Shown here: positions 42,390 through 53,013 of the stretch, piece by piece
Layout of the letters: each line of letters starts with the position of its first letter
How positions within the stretch are numbered: position 1 is the first letter of the stretch
NCBI GenBank assembly: GCA_026075535.2
Contig: AP026548.1
Location: 8,246,001-8,310,000 of the forward strand
Reading direction: 5' to 3'
DNA: 64,000 nt
From: Tricholoma matsutake
Lineage: Eukaryota; Basidiomycota; Agaricomycetes; Agaricales; Tricholomataceae
Notes under the pieces: generated by a model
Databases searched by the model: none
Told to the model about the DNA's origin: nothing
The model's input: only the letters and a program-made list of their open reading frames with translations
Made by a program: the position numbers and the translations under genes

Positions 42390-44524
42390 TAATCCAGTAA
42401 TAAAATCCACAGATATATCTCGCCACGGCACTTTAGGTATAGGGTTTGGCATTAATTTTCCTGCAGGTTTCTCTGGAAATTTCTTCCTCCTCATGCACAT
42501 ATCACATCCATCCACATACCCCAACACATACTTTGAAATTCCTGGCCACCAATAATTTCTCATTACTAATTCCAACGTCTTCCATCTTCCTGGGTGTCCA
42601 GCAATTGGCATATTGTGATGTAACCGGATGATCTCCCTTCACAAATCCTGATCCTTCAGTACATACACTTTTCCTCGAAACAACACCAACCCTTGTTCCT
42701 CAGCCCATTCATCTCCTTTGATATTACCTTTCTTCTCCCCCTTCAGAGCTTTCATGGCTTCCACTACTTCATCGTCCATTTCTGAACATTGTCTAACTTT
42801 AGACAACATTTCCATTTCCGAGCTATCTATTAATAGATGCCCTTGACACATAGCGCAAATGCGAAAGTATTTGGGTTTGAGTAAGGTAACATTTTTATTG
42901 TCCTCCTCCACCCCCCTTTTATGATCAATATGTCTGGATAAGGCATCTGCTTTCCTCATTAAGCTTCCCGCTTTATGGACCAAGTGAAAGTTGAAACACA
43001 ATAGGAATAGTGCCCAACGCGCTTGCCGGCGATTAAGCTTTTTAGTGGACATGAAGTATTGCAGATTTTGATGATCCATCCAGATCTCAATCTGATGCGT
43101 ACATCCTCCAAATAATGCCTCCATGCCTCCAATGCTCATATTATCCCCAACATCTCTTTGTCATGCACATCATAATTCCTCTCCACATCATTCAACCCTT
43201 TTGACAAGTATGCACAAGGATGCCATTTGTCATCTTCGCACAGCATTGATAATACCGCTCCAGTAGCAAAATCGGATGCATCGGATTCCACTCTCAAAGG
43301 GTGTGTGAAATCTACTGGGGCTAATATTGGTCCCTCCACAAACTTCCTCTTCAACTCCTCAAACGCTGTCTTCTGCTGCTCTCCCCACCTCCATACTCCT
43401 CCCTTTCACGTAAGGTTATGTAAGGGTGCGGCAATTTTAGAAAAATTCTGCACAAAGCGATGATAATAATTTGCGAGTCCCAAGAAGGCTTGAACCTCCT
43501 TGACATGGGTGGGTGCAGGCCAATCTGTGATCACCTGTACCTTGATCGGATCCATTTTGATCCTGTCAGGGCCAATCAATAATCCTAGGAACTCAATCCC
43601 GCTTGCCCCAAACACACACTTCTCTGGTTTCAAAAATAGATCATTCTCTGCCAACCTCCGTAGCACCTCCTGCACTATCGCCTCATGATTCTCTTCATCC
43701 TCCGTGAATATCAGAATGTCATCAATAAATATTATTACCACGCCTTTGTCTATTACATCCTTGAAAATGTCGTTCATCATATTTTGAAAAGTCGGGGGAC
43801 TATTAGTCATCCCAAAAAACATGACAAGCAGCTCAAAGGATCCTCAACACGTGGCAAATGCTGCTTTCCACTCATCTCCTTTCTTTATTCATACATTGTT
43901 GTATCCCCATCATAAATCCAATTTTGTAAAGACCTTGGCTTTTCCCACCTTGTCAATTATTTCTGAGATCAATGGCAGGGGGTACACGTTCTTCACTGTC
44001 CACTCATTCAAATACCTATAATCTGTACACATCCTCTTCCTTTGGTCTTTCTTTGGCATGAAGAATATTGGTGATGTCTGCAGTGATTTTGAAGGTCATA
44101 TGTATCCTTTGCACAATTGCTCCTTCAGGAATGCATCCACTTCTTCTTGTTCCATCGGAGATAACGGATATACCTTCAACTTCTTTGGCACAAACCCTGG
44201 CTTCATCTCAATCACATAATCCCATGGCTTCCGCACCGGCATTCGCTCAGACTCCTTCTTCTGGAACACTGACAGATGTTCATGATACACTTTTGGCACC
44301 CATTCCTCCACTGGCTTCTCCACCTTCACAATATTCTTGTCCCATGACTGTCCTCCACGAATTGTTCTAAAGGTTTGCTTCTGCTCTTCTTTCTTGATCA
44401 TGATTGGAACTTCCCCATTTGGCATTTCCTCATCCTCCACTTCCTCCATCATAACAGAATACTTTCTCAGACGTTCTTTCTCTTTCTTTTTCCTTTTTTC
44501 CTTCTTCATCTTCCTCCCATACAC
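42390..44524 (-). pseudogene. Ty3 reverse transcriptase, RNase H and integrase start
   Basis: Leftward from 44524: [55 protein letters not shown] and FFGMTNSPPTFQNMMN with the catalytic FIDDIL (about 43730). Then GLANYYHRFVQNFSKI, the RNase H start VESDASDFATGAVL (about 43300) and ADALSRH, followed by the integrase zinc region HNMPIAGHPGRWKT, CDMCMRRK and VDFITGLPE. A few stops break it, for example after CKGYI and AAPLHNLT. The integrase core that should follow is found instead at 40075-39764. Confidence 0.92.
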
Positions 44525-45417
44525 ATTACATTCTTTATGTTACATATATTGTACATTGTTGTTACTGACGCGTTCGTACATGCGCATACATATTGATGCG
44601 TGCAAAATAAAATTCTCATGCTATCAAAGTGTAGTGTCATTTGGCGTCATGTAGCATAATTCGACATAATAAAATAAAAATGAAATTTTATTAGGTAATG
44701 GGGTGGTTTCCTAACAGCATCCACATGATGGACCCAATCAATACACCCTCACCTCCACCCACCGACTGAGGACTGCCCGAGCCTGACCACTTCAGCAACC
44801 CGCAAGCAACGAAACAGCCTGGGACAATGATGACCACCACAGCCACAGCCACAGCAGCACCCTGAACCACCATGGTGAGCAACTGCTTGCAGGGTGGAAA
44901 CAGGGAGCAACGGGAAGGACGGACAAGATGGAAGTGGGGAGCAATGTGGAGGGGATGGCTACCAGACGGCCAGCCACAAGGATGACAAGGACTGCGAGGA
45001 TGATGGGGTGGACAGGGATGACAAATGAAGTGGCCCCTCCCTCACAAAAAATGTGAGGGAGGTTTTTATCATCAATTAGTTTCATCCCTATTAAATAGTT
45101 TAATGAATTTTTTAAATATTTGTGTTGCCCCTCTGAGCATTCTTCAAACAAGAAGCCTTACTGTCTGTGGCTTAGGTATGTATGTAGTTAAGTTAGTTGA
45201 GGGTTATACAATACAATACACTGTTTAACAATGTAGAACATGCAAAAAAAGAGTCAAAACCACGGTGTATATTTGTGGTGTCACACCTGCGGCATTTCAC
45301 AACAGACCATGGGTAAAACCTGTCACTGTGGTTGTGGTGATAGAATGGGTGCGGTGTTGGCAGGTGCAGGTGTGGTGTGTGAAATTTTACCCATGGTGTG
45401 ACCCGTGCTACACCCTA

Positions 45418-46205
45418 TCAAAGAAGATCAAAGAGGTGTGATGATGTTCGAAGAAGTTCAAAGGCCTTTATAGAAGATGAAGACACTTTCGATGGTGGCT
45501 GAGGATAGACTTATAAGGATGTAGAAAGGTGTTGAGAGAGGATAGACGATATGCGATAGTTTTGAGAAGCTAGTACGATGAGCTCAAGAAAATTCGGCGT
45601 AAAACACTGAACTTCAAGACTAAGTTGAGAAGCTTGGACTCAAGAGAATGGCTCTTAAATCAGACAATTGGTGTGAGAGGACGATCTATTCTGTCTTTCT
45701 AAATAGCTAGTACAAGGCTATATATGTTTGGGAGAAGTGATACTAAAAAGGAAATAAAACATGAGGAATACATGAGGCAAGATATAAAACAATAGAGAAT
45801 CTTTGCAAATCATAGAATAAATGAAAGAAGATAAGAAGGGAAATGTCTAGAGGCATGATTTATTACTGGTACCTGTCCCCATTGATCCAATATATCATCA
45901 AGATGTCAAAGTGCCACAATTGCATCCTAAAATCCCATCGTTGTGTCTCCTCATGTCCGGTGGTGCTCCATATGTGATGCACTAACTCTTACAAGGTGTG
46001 CTGCATGTATCCGAAGGGCGGTGCAATAGGTGTACAGCGGCCAAAGGCATTTAAAGTGCTGCAATATTGTTTGAAGTTGTTCAAAGTTGATCGAAGTAGT
46101 TTCAGAGCGGTGTCATGGGGTTTGTAGGGGTTGGGAGCGTGCATAATGATGTGTCAATGCCTCTGGAGATGTTCCCAGAGCTTAGAGTGCACAGTGGACC
46201 TATCA
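45418..46205 (+). repeat. Dispersed repeat R, copy A, second part
   Basis: It resumes copy A after the hAT-like element and parallels copy B (46890-47730): TTTATAGAAGATGAAGAC, GGCTATATATGTTTGGGAG, GGCATGATTTATTACTGG, TGGTGCTC, then a region ending CACAGTGGACCTATCA. The last 160 bp are repeated inverted at 46395-46555. Confidence 0.8.
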
Positions 46206-46209
46206 CCAG

Positions 46210-46395
46210 CATGGGTTTCTCCAAAGCATCCCCATCCAGCCCGCGACAATGGATTACTTGTTGTCATCAAAGGCAAACATTGTGGCAAATATGTGCAGCG
46301 AATTCACCACAGGTATGATCAAGGAACTGCAATCATTATCTTGGGTGTTGTGAAGAGGACAGAGAATGCTGCTGACAGCCTCACAGGAGAATGGT
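46210..46395 (+). pseudogene. KOW-type fragment trapped between inverted repeats
   Basis: The frame reads NGLLVVIKGKHCGKYVQRIH and ILGVVKRTENAADSLTGE, resembling a segment of the KOW-domain family at 35742-37860. Flanking copies of GGTTGGGAGCGTGCATAATG...GGACCTATCACC (46115-46205) and their reverse complement (46395-46490) make a stem of about 160 bp with this fragment as the loop. It is too short to be functional. Confidence 0.5.
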
Positions 46396-46558
46396 GATAG
46401 GTCCACTGTGCGCTCTAAGCTCTGGGAACCTCTCCAGAGGCATCGACACATCATTATGCACGCTCCCAACCCCTATGAACCCTGCGACACCGCTCCAAAA
46501 CTACTTCGATCAACTTCGAATGACTTTGAATGATATCGCAGCACTTTGAATGCATTCA

Positions 46559-47756
46559 GTGATGATACTCGACCAGGAAACCCAAACAAAACCCACAATA
46601 AGGGCTCAAATGGTATAATGCTAGTTAGAGGAAGGTTGCAAGGTGGTACTAAATATCACTGCTGTAAACCAGGGGTATGAGAATGACTCTAAAGGGTGTG
46701 CAAAGAGGTGCAAAGAGGTGCAATGAGGTGCAATGAGTTGCAATGAAGTTCGAAGAGGTACGAAGAGGTTCAATGAGGCTCGAAAGTATTTGAAGCGCTG
46801 CAATGATGTTTGAGAGAAGTTCGATAATAATTGAGGGTGTACAAAGTGCTGCGATAACGTTTGAGGGAAATTTAATGAAGTTTGACAAGTATTCGAAGAG
46901 GTGTGATGAAGTTGACGAGGTGCGAAGAGATGCGATGAGGTGCGATGAAGTTCAAAGAAGTGTGATGAAGTTCGAAGAAGTTTGAAGGCCTTTATAGAAG
47001 ATGAAGACGCCTTTGACGGTGACTGAGGATAGACTATGAGGACGTAGAAAGGTGTCTAGAGAGGATAGACAATATGCGATAGTTTTGAGAAGCTAGTACA
47101 AGGAGTTCGAGGAAATTCAGCATAAAACACTGAATTTCGAGACTAAGTCGAGATGCTTGGACTCAAGAGAATAGCTCTTAAATCAGACGATTGGTGTGAG
47201 AGGACAATGTATTCTCTTCTTCTAAGTAGCTAGTACAAGGCTATATATGTTTGGGAGAAGTGATACTAAAAAGGAAATAAAACATGAGGAATACATGAGG
47301 CAAGATATAAAACAATAGAGAATCTTTGCAAATCATAGAATAAATGAAAGAAGATAAGAAGGGAAATGTCTAGAGGCATGATTTATTACTGGTACCTGTC
47401 CCCATTGATCTAATATATCATCAAGGTGTCAAAGCACCACAATTGTGTCCTAAAATCCTGTCATTGTATCTCCTCATGTCCGGTGGTGCTCGATATGCGA
47501 TGCACTAACTCTTACCAGGTGTGCTGCATGTATCCAAAGGGCAGTGCAATTGGTGTACGGCGGCCAAAGGTGTTTGAAGTGCTGCAATATCGTTCAAAGT
47601 CATTCAAAGTCGTTTGAGATCGATCGAAGTCGATTGAAATAGTTTCGGAGCGGTGTCGCGGGGTTTGTAAGGGTTGGGAGCATGCATTTTGATGTTTTGA
47701 TGCCTCTGGATATGGTCCCAGAGTTTAGAGTGCACAGTGGACCTATCATCGGCTGC
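46559..47756 (+). repeat. Dispersed repeat R, copy B (about 1.2 kb)
   Basis: This is the most complete copy, from GATGATACTCGACCAGGAAA to GTGGACCTATCATC. The first third holds degenerate 10-11 bp units (GAGGTGCAATGA, GAAGTTCGAAGA) with variable phase. The remainder is AT-rich and contains TATATA motifs. I did not find TG...CA ends or a target duplication. It may be a long LTR or a non-autonomous element. Confidence 0.75.
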
Positions 47757-48578
47757 CATACACCTATCACACTGCCCTTCAGATACATGCAGCATACCTT
47801 GTAAGAGTTAGTGCATCACATATCGAGCACCACCAGACACGAGGAGACACAATGATGGGATTTTAGGATGCAATTGTGGCACTTTGACATCTTGATGATA
47901 TATTGGATCAATGGGGACAGGTACCAGTAATAAATCATGCCTCTAGACATTTCCCTTCTTATCTTCTTTCATTTATTCTATGATTTGCAAAGATTCTCTA
48001 TTGTTTTATATCTTGCCTCATGTATTCCTCATGTTTTATTTCCTTTTTAGTATTACTTCTCCCAAACATATATAGCCTTGTCCTAGCTACTTAGAAGGAC
48101 AGAATATATCATCTTCTCACACCAATCATCTGATTTGAGAGCCATTCTCTTGAGTCCAAGCGTCTCGACTTAGTCTCGAAATTCAGTGTTTTACACTGAA
48201 TTTCCTTGAACTCCTTGTACTAGCTTCTCGAAACTATCGCATATTGTCTATCCTCTCTTGACACCTTTCTACATCCTTATAGTCTATCCTCAGCCACCGT
48301 CAAAGGTGTCTTCGTCTTCTATAAAGGTCTTCAAACCTCTTCAAACATCATTGCACCTCTTTGAACTTCTTCGCACCTCTTCAAACCTCTTTGAACTTCA
48401 TTGCACCTCTTCAAATACTCTTCAAACTTCATTAAATTTCCCTCGAACGCTATCGCAGCGCTTTGTATGCCCTCGATTGTTATTGAACTTCTCTCGAATA
48501 CTTTCAAACCTCATTGAACTTCATTGCACACCCTCTAGAGTCATTTTCATACCCTTGGCTTACAGCGGTGATATTTAG
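47757..48578 (-). repeat. Dispersed repeat R, copy C (inverted)
   Basis: This is the reverse complement of most of copy B, meeting it near 47757 so that B and C form a long hairpin with almost no loop. It is cut at 48578 (AGCTTCCACTC), so the first about 100 bp of the repeat are missing. A long Leu/Ser-rich frame on the plus strand (48258-48578) is only the translation of the short units. Confidence 0.75.
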
Positions 48579-48639
48579 CTTCCACTCAACAGACCCCTTT
48601 TCTCTTAGACACTGCATGACATCCATGCATGGGATTTGA

Positions 48640-49190
48640 ACCTCGCCAAACTCCCTCACACATCAAGATGGTGAATGAGTTCACAGAATGCATGTGGGAT
48701 AGTTTGGAGGAGGCAAAGGCAAAGGATGACATGGCATGCTTTTACAACTAATGCCATTCTCTGACCCCTCAGTACAAGGTTGGTGATTGAGTTTATCTTG
48801 ACTCCAGTGACATCTCCACTATGTGTCCGTCCAAGAAACTCACTCATCGCTTCCTGGGACATTTCCCCATTGTCAAGTGTGTTGGAATGCATGCCTATTG
48901 TTTATGCCTCCCAGCCTCCATGTCCAGACTCCACTAAGTCTTCCATGTCTCAAACTCCTTCCAGCTCCCCCAGATCCATTCCCAGGACGCCATTCATGTC
49001 CACCACCACTGCCTACAGTGATCGAGGGAGAACCCCAGTACAAAGTTGAGTCAATCTTGGACAGCCAGTTGCATCAAGGAAAGCTGCAGTATTTGGTGCA
49101 TGGAAGGGTTATGGGTATGAGGAGAACTCATGGGTCGAAGAATCTGATGTGAATGTCCCTCAGTTAATCAAGGAATTCCACTGATGGCAC
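48640..49190 (+). pseudogene. Ty3 integrase C-terminus with chromodomain
   Basis: The frame contains EEAKAKDDMACFYN, PQYKVGD then VYLDSSDIST, PSKKLTHRFLGHFPIVK and LPASMSRLH then VFHVS. After a frameshift comes a chromodomain start, PQYKVESILDSQLHQGKLQY, with GYGYEE-type residues in another frame. Stops and shifts break it. It is followed by the element's own 3' LTR. Confidence 0.85.
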
Positions 49191-49279
49191 ACTGCTGCAC
49201 TGCATTGCATTCAAGTCACTGACTTTGGTTGTATGCAATTTTGAATGCATCAGGGCAATGCATCTTAGAGAGGGGGTGA

Positions 49280-49694
49280 TGTAAGGGGACTAGGGGGGCG
49301 CCCTGTGTGCTTCTCCTATTTTTTACGTTCATCCTATATTTTTCCTCACTTCATTTCCTTCTATTCTTCATTTTTCCTTATTTTATTACTAATTTTCCCT
49401 TTCTATCACATTTGTGCATGTTGACAGTTTTATATTTAGAGGCAGAGCACCCCTTCTGACATCTACCCCTTGGTATGATGTCATTTGGCGGCCTTGATCT
49501 GCCTATCTCTGCCTTTTCTATTTTTAGACTATTATTTGATTCTTGCAGTCTTCACATATACTGGGCATTGGCAAAGGGGTCCTTTCTCTTCAGATTTCCC
49601 TTTGCTAGAGGTGCACCTCCAATCCCTGTACTATGTAGTATAATTTTAACTTTAGATTTCCCTTTTCTAGAGGCTGAGTGAGGTTGCCCTTATA
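49280..49694 (+). mobile_element. 3' LTR of the chromodomain Ty3 element
   Basis: TGTAAGGGGACTAGG follows a purine tract (AGAGAGGGGG) and the block ends GCCCTTATA, matching the solo LTR at 28914-29353 over its length with scattered differences. Together they give the LTR family a coding partner. No 5-bp duplication can be checked because the 5' end of the element is missing. Confidence 0.88.
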
Positions 49695-50420
49695 GCATCA
49701 GCTTTGGTGTTGGCATTGGCGTCGTCTGCTGCTGTCATTGTCATTTTCTGCTGTTGTTACCTGCTGCTGTTGTCTGGTCTTGGTGTTGTTTGCTGCCCTC
49801 ATTGTCTGGTGTTGGCGTTGTCATCTGCCGGTGTTGTCTCCTTGTCCTTGTCTGGTGTTGCTTGCATCACCACTCCATGAGCAGGGGCTCACAGGCATGG
49901 GTGGTGGTTGGGTGTAGCCATTGTCGAGAGGTAAGTACCTAAAAATGATGACAAAATATTTAGTTAGTTAAAAAAAGGAATCAATGATAAAAAAAACCTA
50001 TACAAGGCCCAAATGATGGCCAGTCATGGTGGTCCATTTGTAGCCATGGTGTCATTATCAAAAGATAAGAACCTAAAACTAATGACAAAATGATTAGTTA
50101 GTTGAAAAAAAGGAATCAATAATAAAGAAACATACCTAAGGCCCAGATGACATGACTGGCATTGTCTGGGCAGGCTGTGTTGGTTCGTTTGTAGTCATGG
50201 TGGTAGGAGGAAGCGCAGTGGTCGTGGATGTGGAAGGTGACACAGCATTGGTTGTTTGGTGGTCATGTGAAAATGTGTGAAAGTGGTGCCACTTTCTTTT
50301 CTGGTTGTGGAAGCATGACCAAATGGTCCGTGCACAACTTCAGGGTATATAGACCCATGCTTTTCATGCTTTCTTTTACTTGGGCCTGCCCTACTTTTCT
50401 TTTACTTTAGTTATTATTTG
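49695..50420 (-). repeat. CTG/TTG-rich tract and two intron-like modules
   Basis: 49695-49930 is low-complexity TTG/CTG sequence. On the minus strand, 50150-49930 then contains two modules like those in the hAT-like elements: GGGCCTTAG with a GTATGT donor, CAACTAACTAA and TTTTAG; then GGGCCTTGTATAG with GTTTTT, TAACTAACTAA and TTTTTAG. This is probably a fragment of a fourth relative of the family. 50200-50420 has no clear content. Confidence 0.55.
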
Positions 50421-50439
50421 TAGTAATAATTATAGTAGG

Positions 50440-50620
50440 CAAATGCTAGATAGACCAGTTGCAACCAGTTAGAACTGGTTTTCATTGGTTTTAAATAATA
50501 TTCCATTTGTATACAACTGCAACTGAAAAGAAACCAGACTGCAGTTCAGTCCAGTTCAGTTTTGGTTTTTTTGGGGTTCAATGAACTGGACCTTCAAACA
50601 CTAACTATGTGAGTTATGCT
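50440..50620. repeat. CAGTT/AACTG-rich imperfect inverted repeats
   Basis: Motifs ACCAGTTGCAACCAGTTAGA, AACTGGTTTTCATTGG, CAGTTCAGTCCAGTTCAG and CAATGAACTGGACC recur in both directions within 180 bp, as in the ends of small DNA transposons. I could not define both ends or a target duplication. Confidence 0.35.
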
Positions 50621-50639
50621 TATTGTGCTATAGTGAAAG

Positions 50640-51400
50640 GTACTTACTGCATTCTTGAATAATTTCTGGACCTCTGCCATGTCAACATAGATAACAATCT
50701 TGGAAGGCTGCTTGTCTCGTATGGTTGCTGAGAGATCCTTGTATTCGTTGAGTGTATCAATATCATAGCATCATTTTTTCTGAATTCAGGAAAATCAATA
50801 CTTTTCAGTTTGCAATAATCATGAACATATGCTCGAGCAGGAGAACACAGGACTTTGATTCCATATCATCAACATCCTGTGACTTTGTACTTCTCCTGAC
50901 CATGCTTTGCTAGTATGGTTGACAACAGTAACAAGTATGCTTCTTGGGTAGCATGGAACTCATGAGAAAACTCCTTTGTCTTCATTTCCTTCTTCTCCTT
51001 AGGTTTTTTTACCTTTCGACACTGCACCAGAGGATGCATAGTAGGTTACTTGGGAGAGAACCTTGAAGGATAGCTGGGACTCAGGAAGGGAGTGAGGGAG
51101 AACAAGAGGGATTAGCGATAGAGTCTGGCATAAGGAATGGAAGTAAAGGAGTGGGCAAAAAATGTTTCAATGGCACCGGCTGCAAGACAGCAGTTGTCTT
51201 TATAGATGCCTTGTGTTTGGACTGAGGATCAATGGCAATATTTGATGAATATATCAAATGACTTGCAATAGTACAGATACATATTGACTGGTGTAGGGAG
51301 GATAAAGGCAATATGAGCATAGTTAAACTGCCACTGGCACTGAGTCATCGCTGTCTGTGGAATCTTCTGGGGTCCTACTAGTAAGCAGCCAAACATAACC
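50640..51400 (-). other. Unrecognised coding-like region
   Basis: Minus-strand pieces, separated by stops that may be introns: a Pro/Leu-rich segment (about 51240-51090), a Lys-rich KKPKEKKEMKTKEF then FHATQEAYLLLLSTILAKHG (about 50990-50900), KLKSIDFPEF (50810), and LNEYKDLSATIRDKQPSK then IVIYVDMAEVQKLFKNA (50740-50650). The conserved look of the last pieces suggests a real but decayed protein. I cannot name the family. Confidence 0.35.
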
Positions 51401-51713
51401 AATGTGCAGAATTTATCAGAATGTGATTCCATATATCATTACTGAAAGTGCTACAGTCGTGGACAAACAAACACAACAATTTTTTTGGTCAGATTATAGG
51501 CATGGCATCAGAGTTCAGATGACCCTTTTTAATGCAGAAATGATGCATTTGGGTCCTATTGAGTTGATTTGCATGAGCCAATTTTGCATAGCTAACAAAA
51601 TGGAAATTTTACCTCCAACATTTTGGCTGGATGTAAAATCTCATCCAAAAATCTCGGAAAATAGTGGAATCAACACCTTTTGAGGAGCTGAATCTGAAAC
51701 TGACAAGAATGAT

Positions 51714-53013
51714 GGAAGGATGCCGAGTTTGGCAGCCTACACTAGACTTAGGTTTACTAAAAGACAGGATCAAATTGTCTTCATTGCATGGAAGTAGGAA
51801 CCATAAGTTACTACAAATAAAAGAATAGGAAGTTACTATACCTTCATTGCATGGAAGTAGGAATGAAGGTTAAGGAATAAAAAATAAGTAATATATAAGA
51901 AAAAGATCGACCATGTAAGTAAAAGGCTGCATCAAGCATAGTGTGTGATTTGGGAAGGCCACATCGGGCATAGTCACATAATAAGGTAGGGCTCATTCAC
52001 ATCCAACCACATCACGTGGTTGAGGAGTGACAAATTGTGACAAATGACCTTTCTCTAATTACTGTTTCCTGTAAGTATTTCTCTCAAATGTAAAACCTAA
52101 AACCATTGCAGAATTGTGTTCCAAAGGGGTTCTAGGTGCTCAATCATTTAATTTTCAAAGAGGTGGGAAGTTATTGGGTTTAGATCAATCATATACCCAT
52201 TTTTGGCAATACCCATGAATCAGCCTGAAACACTCATTGCAACTCTAATAACTTTCCTCCTCCATTAAAACTGAGTGATCAAGCACCTAGAGCTTCTTCA
52301 TAAAACAATTTATTATTGACTTTAGGTTTTACATTTGAGAGAAACTCTTATGGGAAGTAGTAATTAGAGAAGTGGTAATTTGTGACAGTTTGTTACTCTT
52401 CAACCATGTGATGTGGTTGGATGTGAATGAGCCCTACCTTAGGAAGGTACCGCATCAATAGGATAATGTCAGCACTGCTGGATGTAAGAGTAATAAGGAT
52501 GTATGGTGCCATTGCCAGGATGCATGTCGCCAGTTGTTGTTGTTGTATTTGCTGGTGGCTGTGCCGGCAGTGAGGGTGATTGTATCGGTGATGTGTGTGG
52601 CTGTGTTGGCACCATGGGAGTGTGTTGGTGGCATAGGGTGGCCATAACTCACTGTAACACAGACATTGGTATATCTGGTGTTGGTGAGTTGTTTATGCAC
52701 TGTAGGTGGCTATGCTATTGCTGGTGGCGGTGCCGGCAGTGAGGGCGGTTGTGTTGGCAATGTGTGTGGCTGTGCCAGCACCGTGGAAGTGTGTAACAGT
52801 GGTGTAGTAATGTAACACAGACATTAGTATGTCTGGTGTTGGTGAGTTGTTTATGCACCATAGGTGGCTGTGCTATTGCCAGTGGCTGTGTCAGCGGCGA
52901 GGGTGGTTGTGTCGGCGATGTGTGTGGCATGCCAGCGCCGTGGAAGTGTGTAACGGCAGTGTAGGTAAATTAACTTGTCATAATGTCATGAGTCTGTGTG
53001 GCCAGACTTACAA
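51714..53013 (+). repeat. Left arm of inverted repeat IR2
   Basis: It matches the reverse complement of 59637-60870, from GGAAGGATG (outer) to GGCCAGACTTACA (inner). Inside are a duplicated GCATGGAAGTAGGAA segment and about three tandem units of 150-165 bp carrying GGTGGCTGTG, TGTGTGTGGC, CGTGGAAGTGTGTAAC and GGTGTTGGTGAGTTG (52540-52990). The two arms are either inverted insertions of one element or one inverted duplication. Divergence is higher than in IR1, so it is older. A MITE is inserted here only. Confidence 0.88.
51984..52439. mobile_element. Stowaway-like MITE, copy 2 (TA target)
   Basis: AGGTAGGGCTCATTCAC and its inverse bound the element, with TA at 51982-51983 and 52440-52441. 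In the IR2 right arm the same place reads CACAAAATAGGAAGG with one TA, the empty site. It is related along its length to the MITE at 4425-4870, including the inner AATTACTGTTTCC and TGTAAAACCTA segments. Confidence 0.92.

Larger units (their letters stand above)
39598..44716 (-). mobile_element. Scrambled Ty3/gypsy element with intact ends, target duplication GCATC
   Basis: Termini TGTTAGGG (39598) and CCTAACA (44716) are flanked by GCATC (39593-39597 and 44717-44721), and the host module sequence is continuous without it. Inside, the order is abnormal. From right to left: a short LTR start (44716-44525), pol from RT to integrase zinc region (minus), 5' leader plus Gag (minus), integrase C-terminus (plus), a second copy of the LTR end (40436-40605), the integrase core (minus) and the LTR end (39598-39763). 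Confidence 0.88.
38257..45417 (+). mobile_element. hAT-like non-autonomous element, copy 3, with nested Ty3
   Basis: Ends TAGGGTGTAGCATGGGT and, inverted, TAGGGTGTAGCACGGGT form terminal repeats 16/17 identical. Flanking 8-mers TTGAAGAA and TCAAAGAA match at 6 of 8 positions. Without the Ty3 insertion (39598-44716 plus 5 bp) the element is about 2.04 kb, like copies 1 and 2. It shares the intron-like modules, an AGCAACTGCT motif (about 44880) and one CCTCCCTCAC hairpin (45031-45063). Its termini differ from those of copies 1 and 2, so it is a separate subfamily. The subterminal ACCATGGGTAAAA motif is repeated. No transposase is present. Confidence 0.8.

Noticed and set aside
44096..44524. Lys/Glu-rich frame as a host gene
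   Set aside because: It is the region leading into the Ty3 reverse transcriptase on the minus strand.
48258..48578. 106-residue Leu/Ser-rich frame
   Set aside because: It is the translation of the short tandem units of repeat R. The same repeat in other copies is not open.
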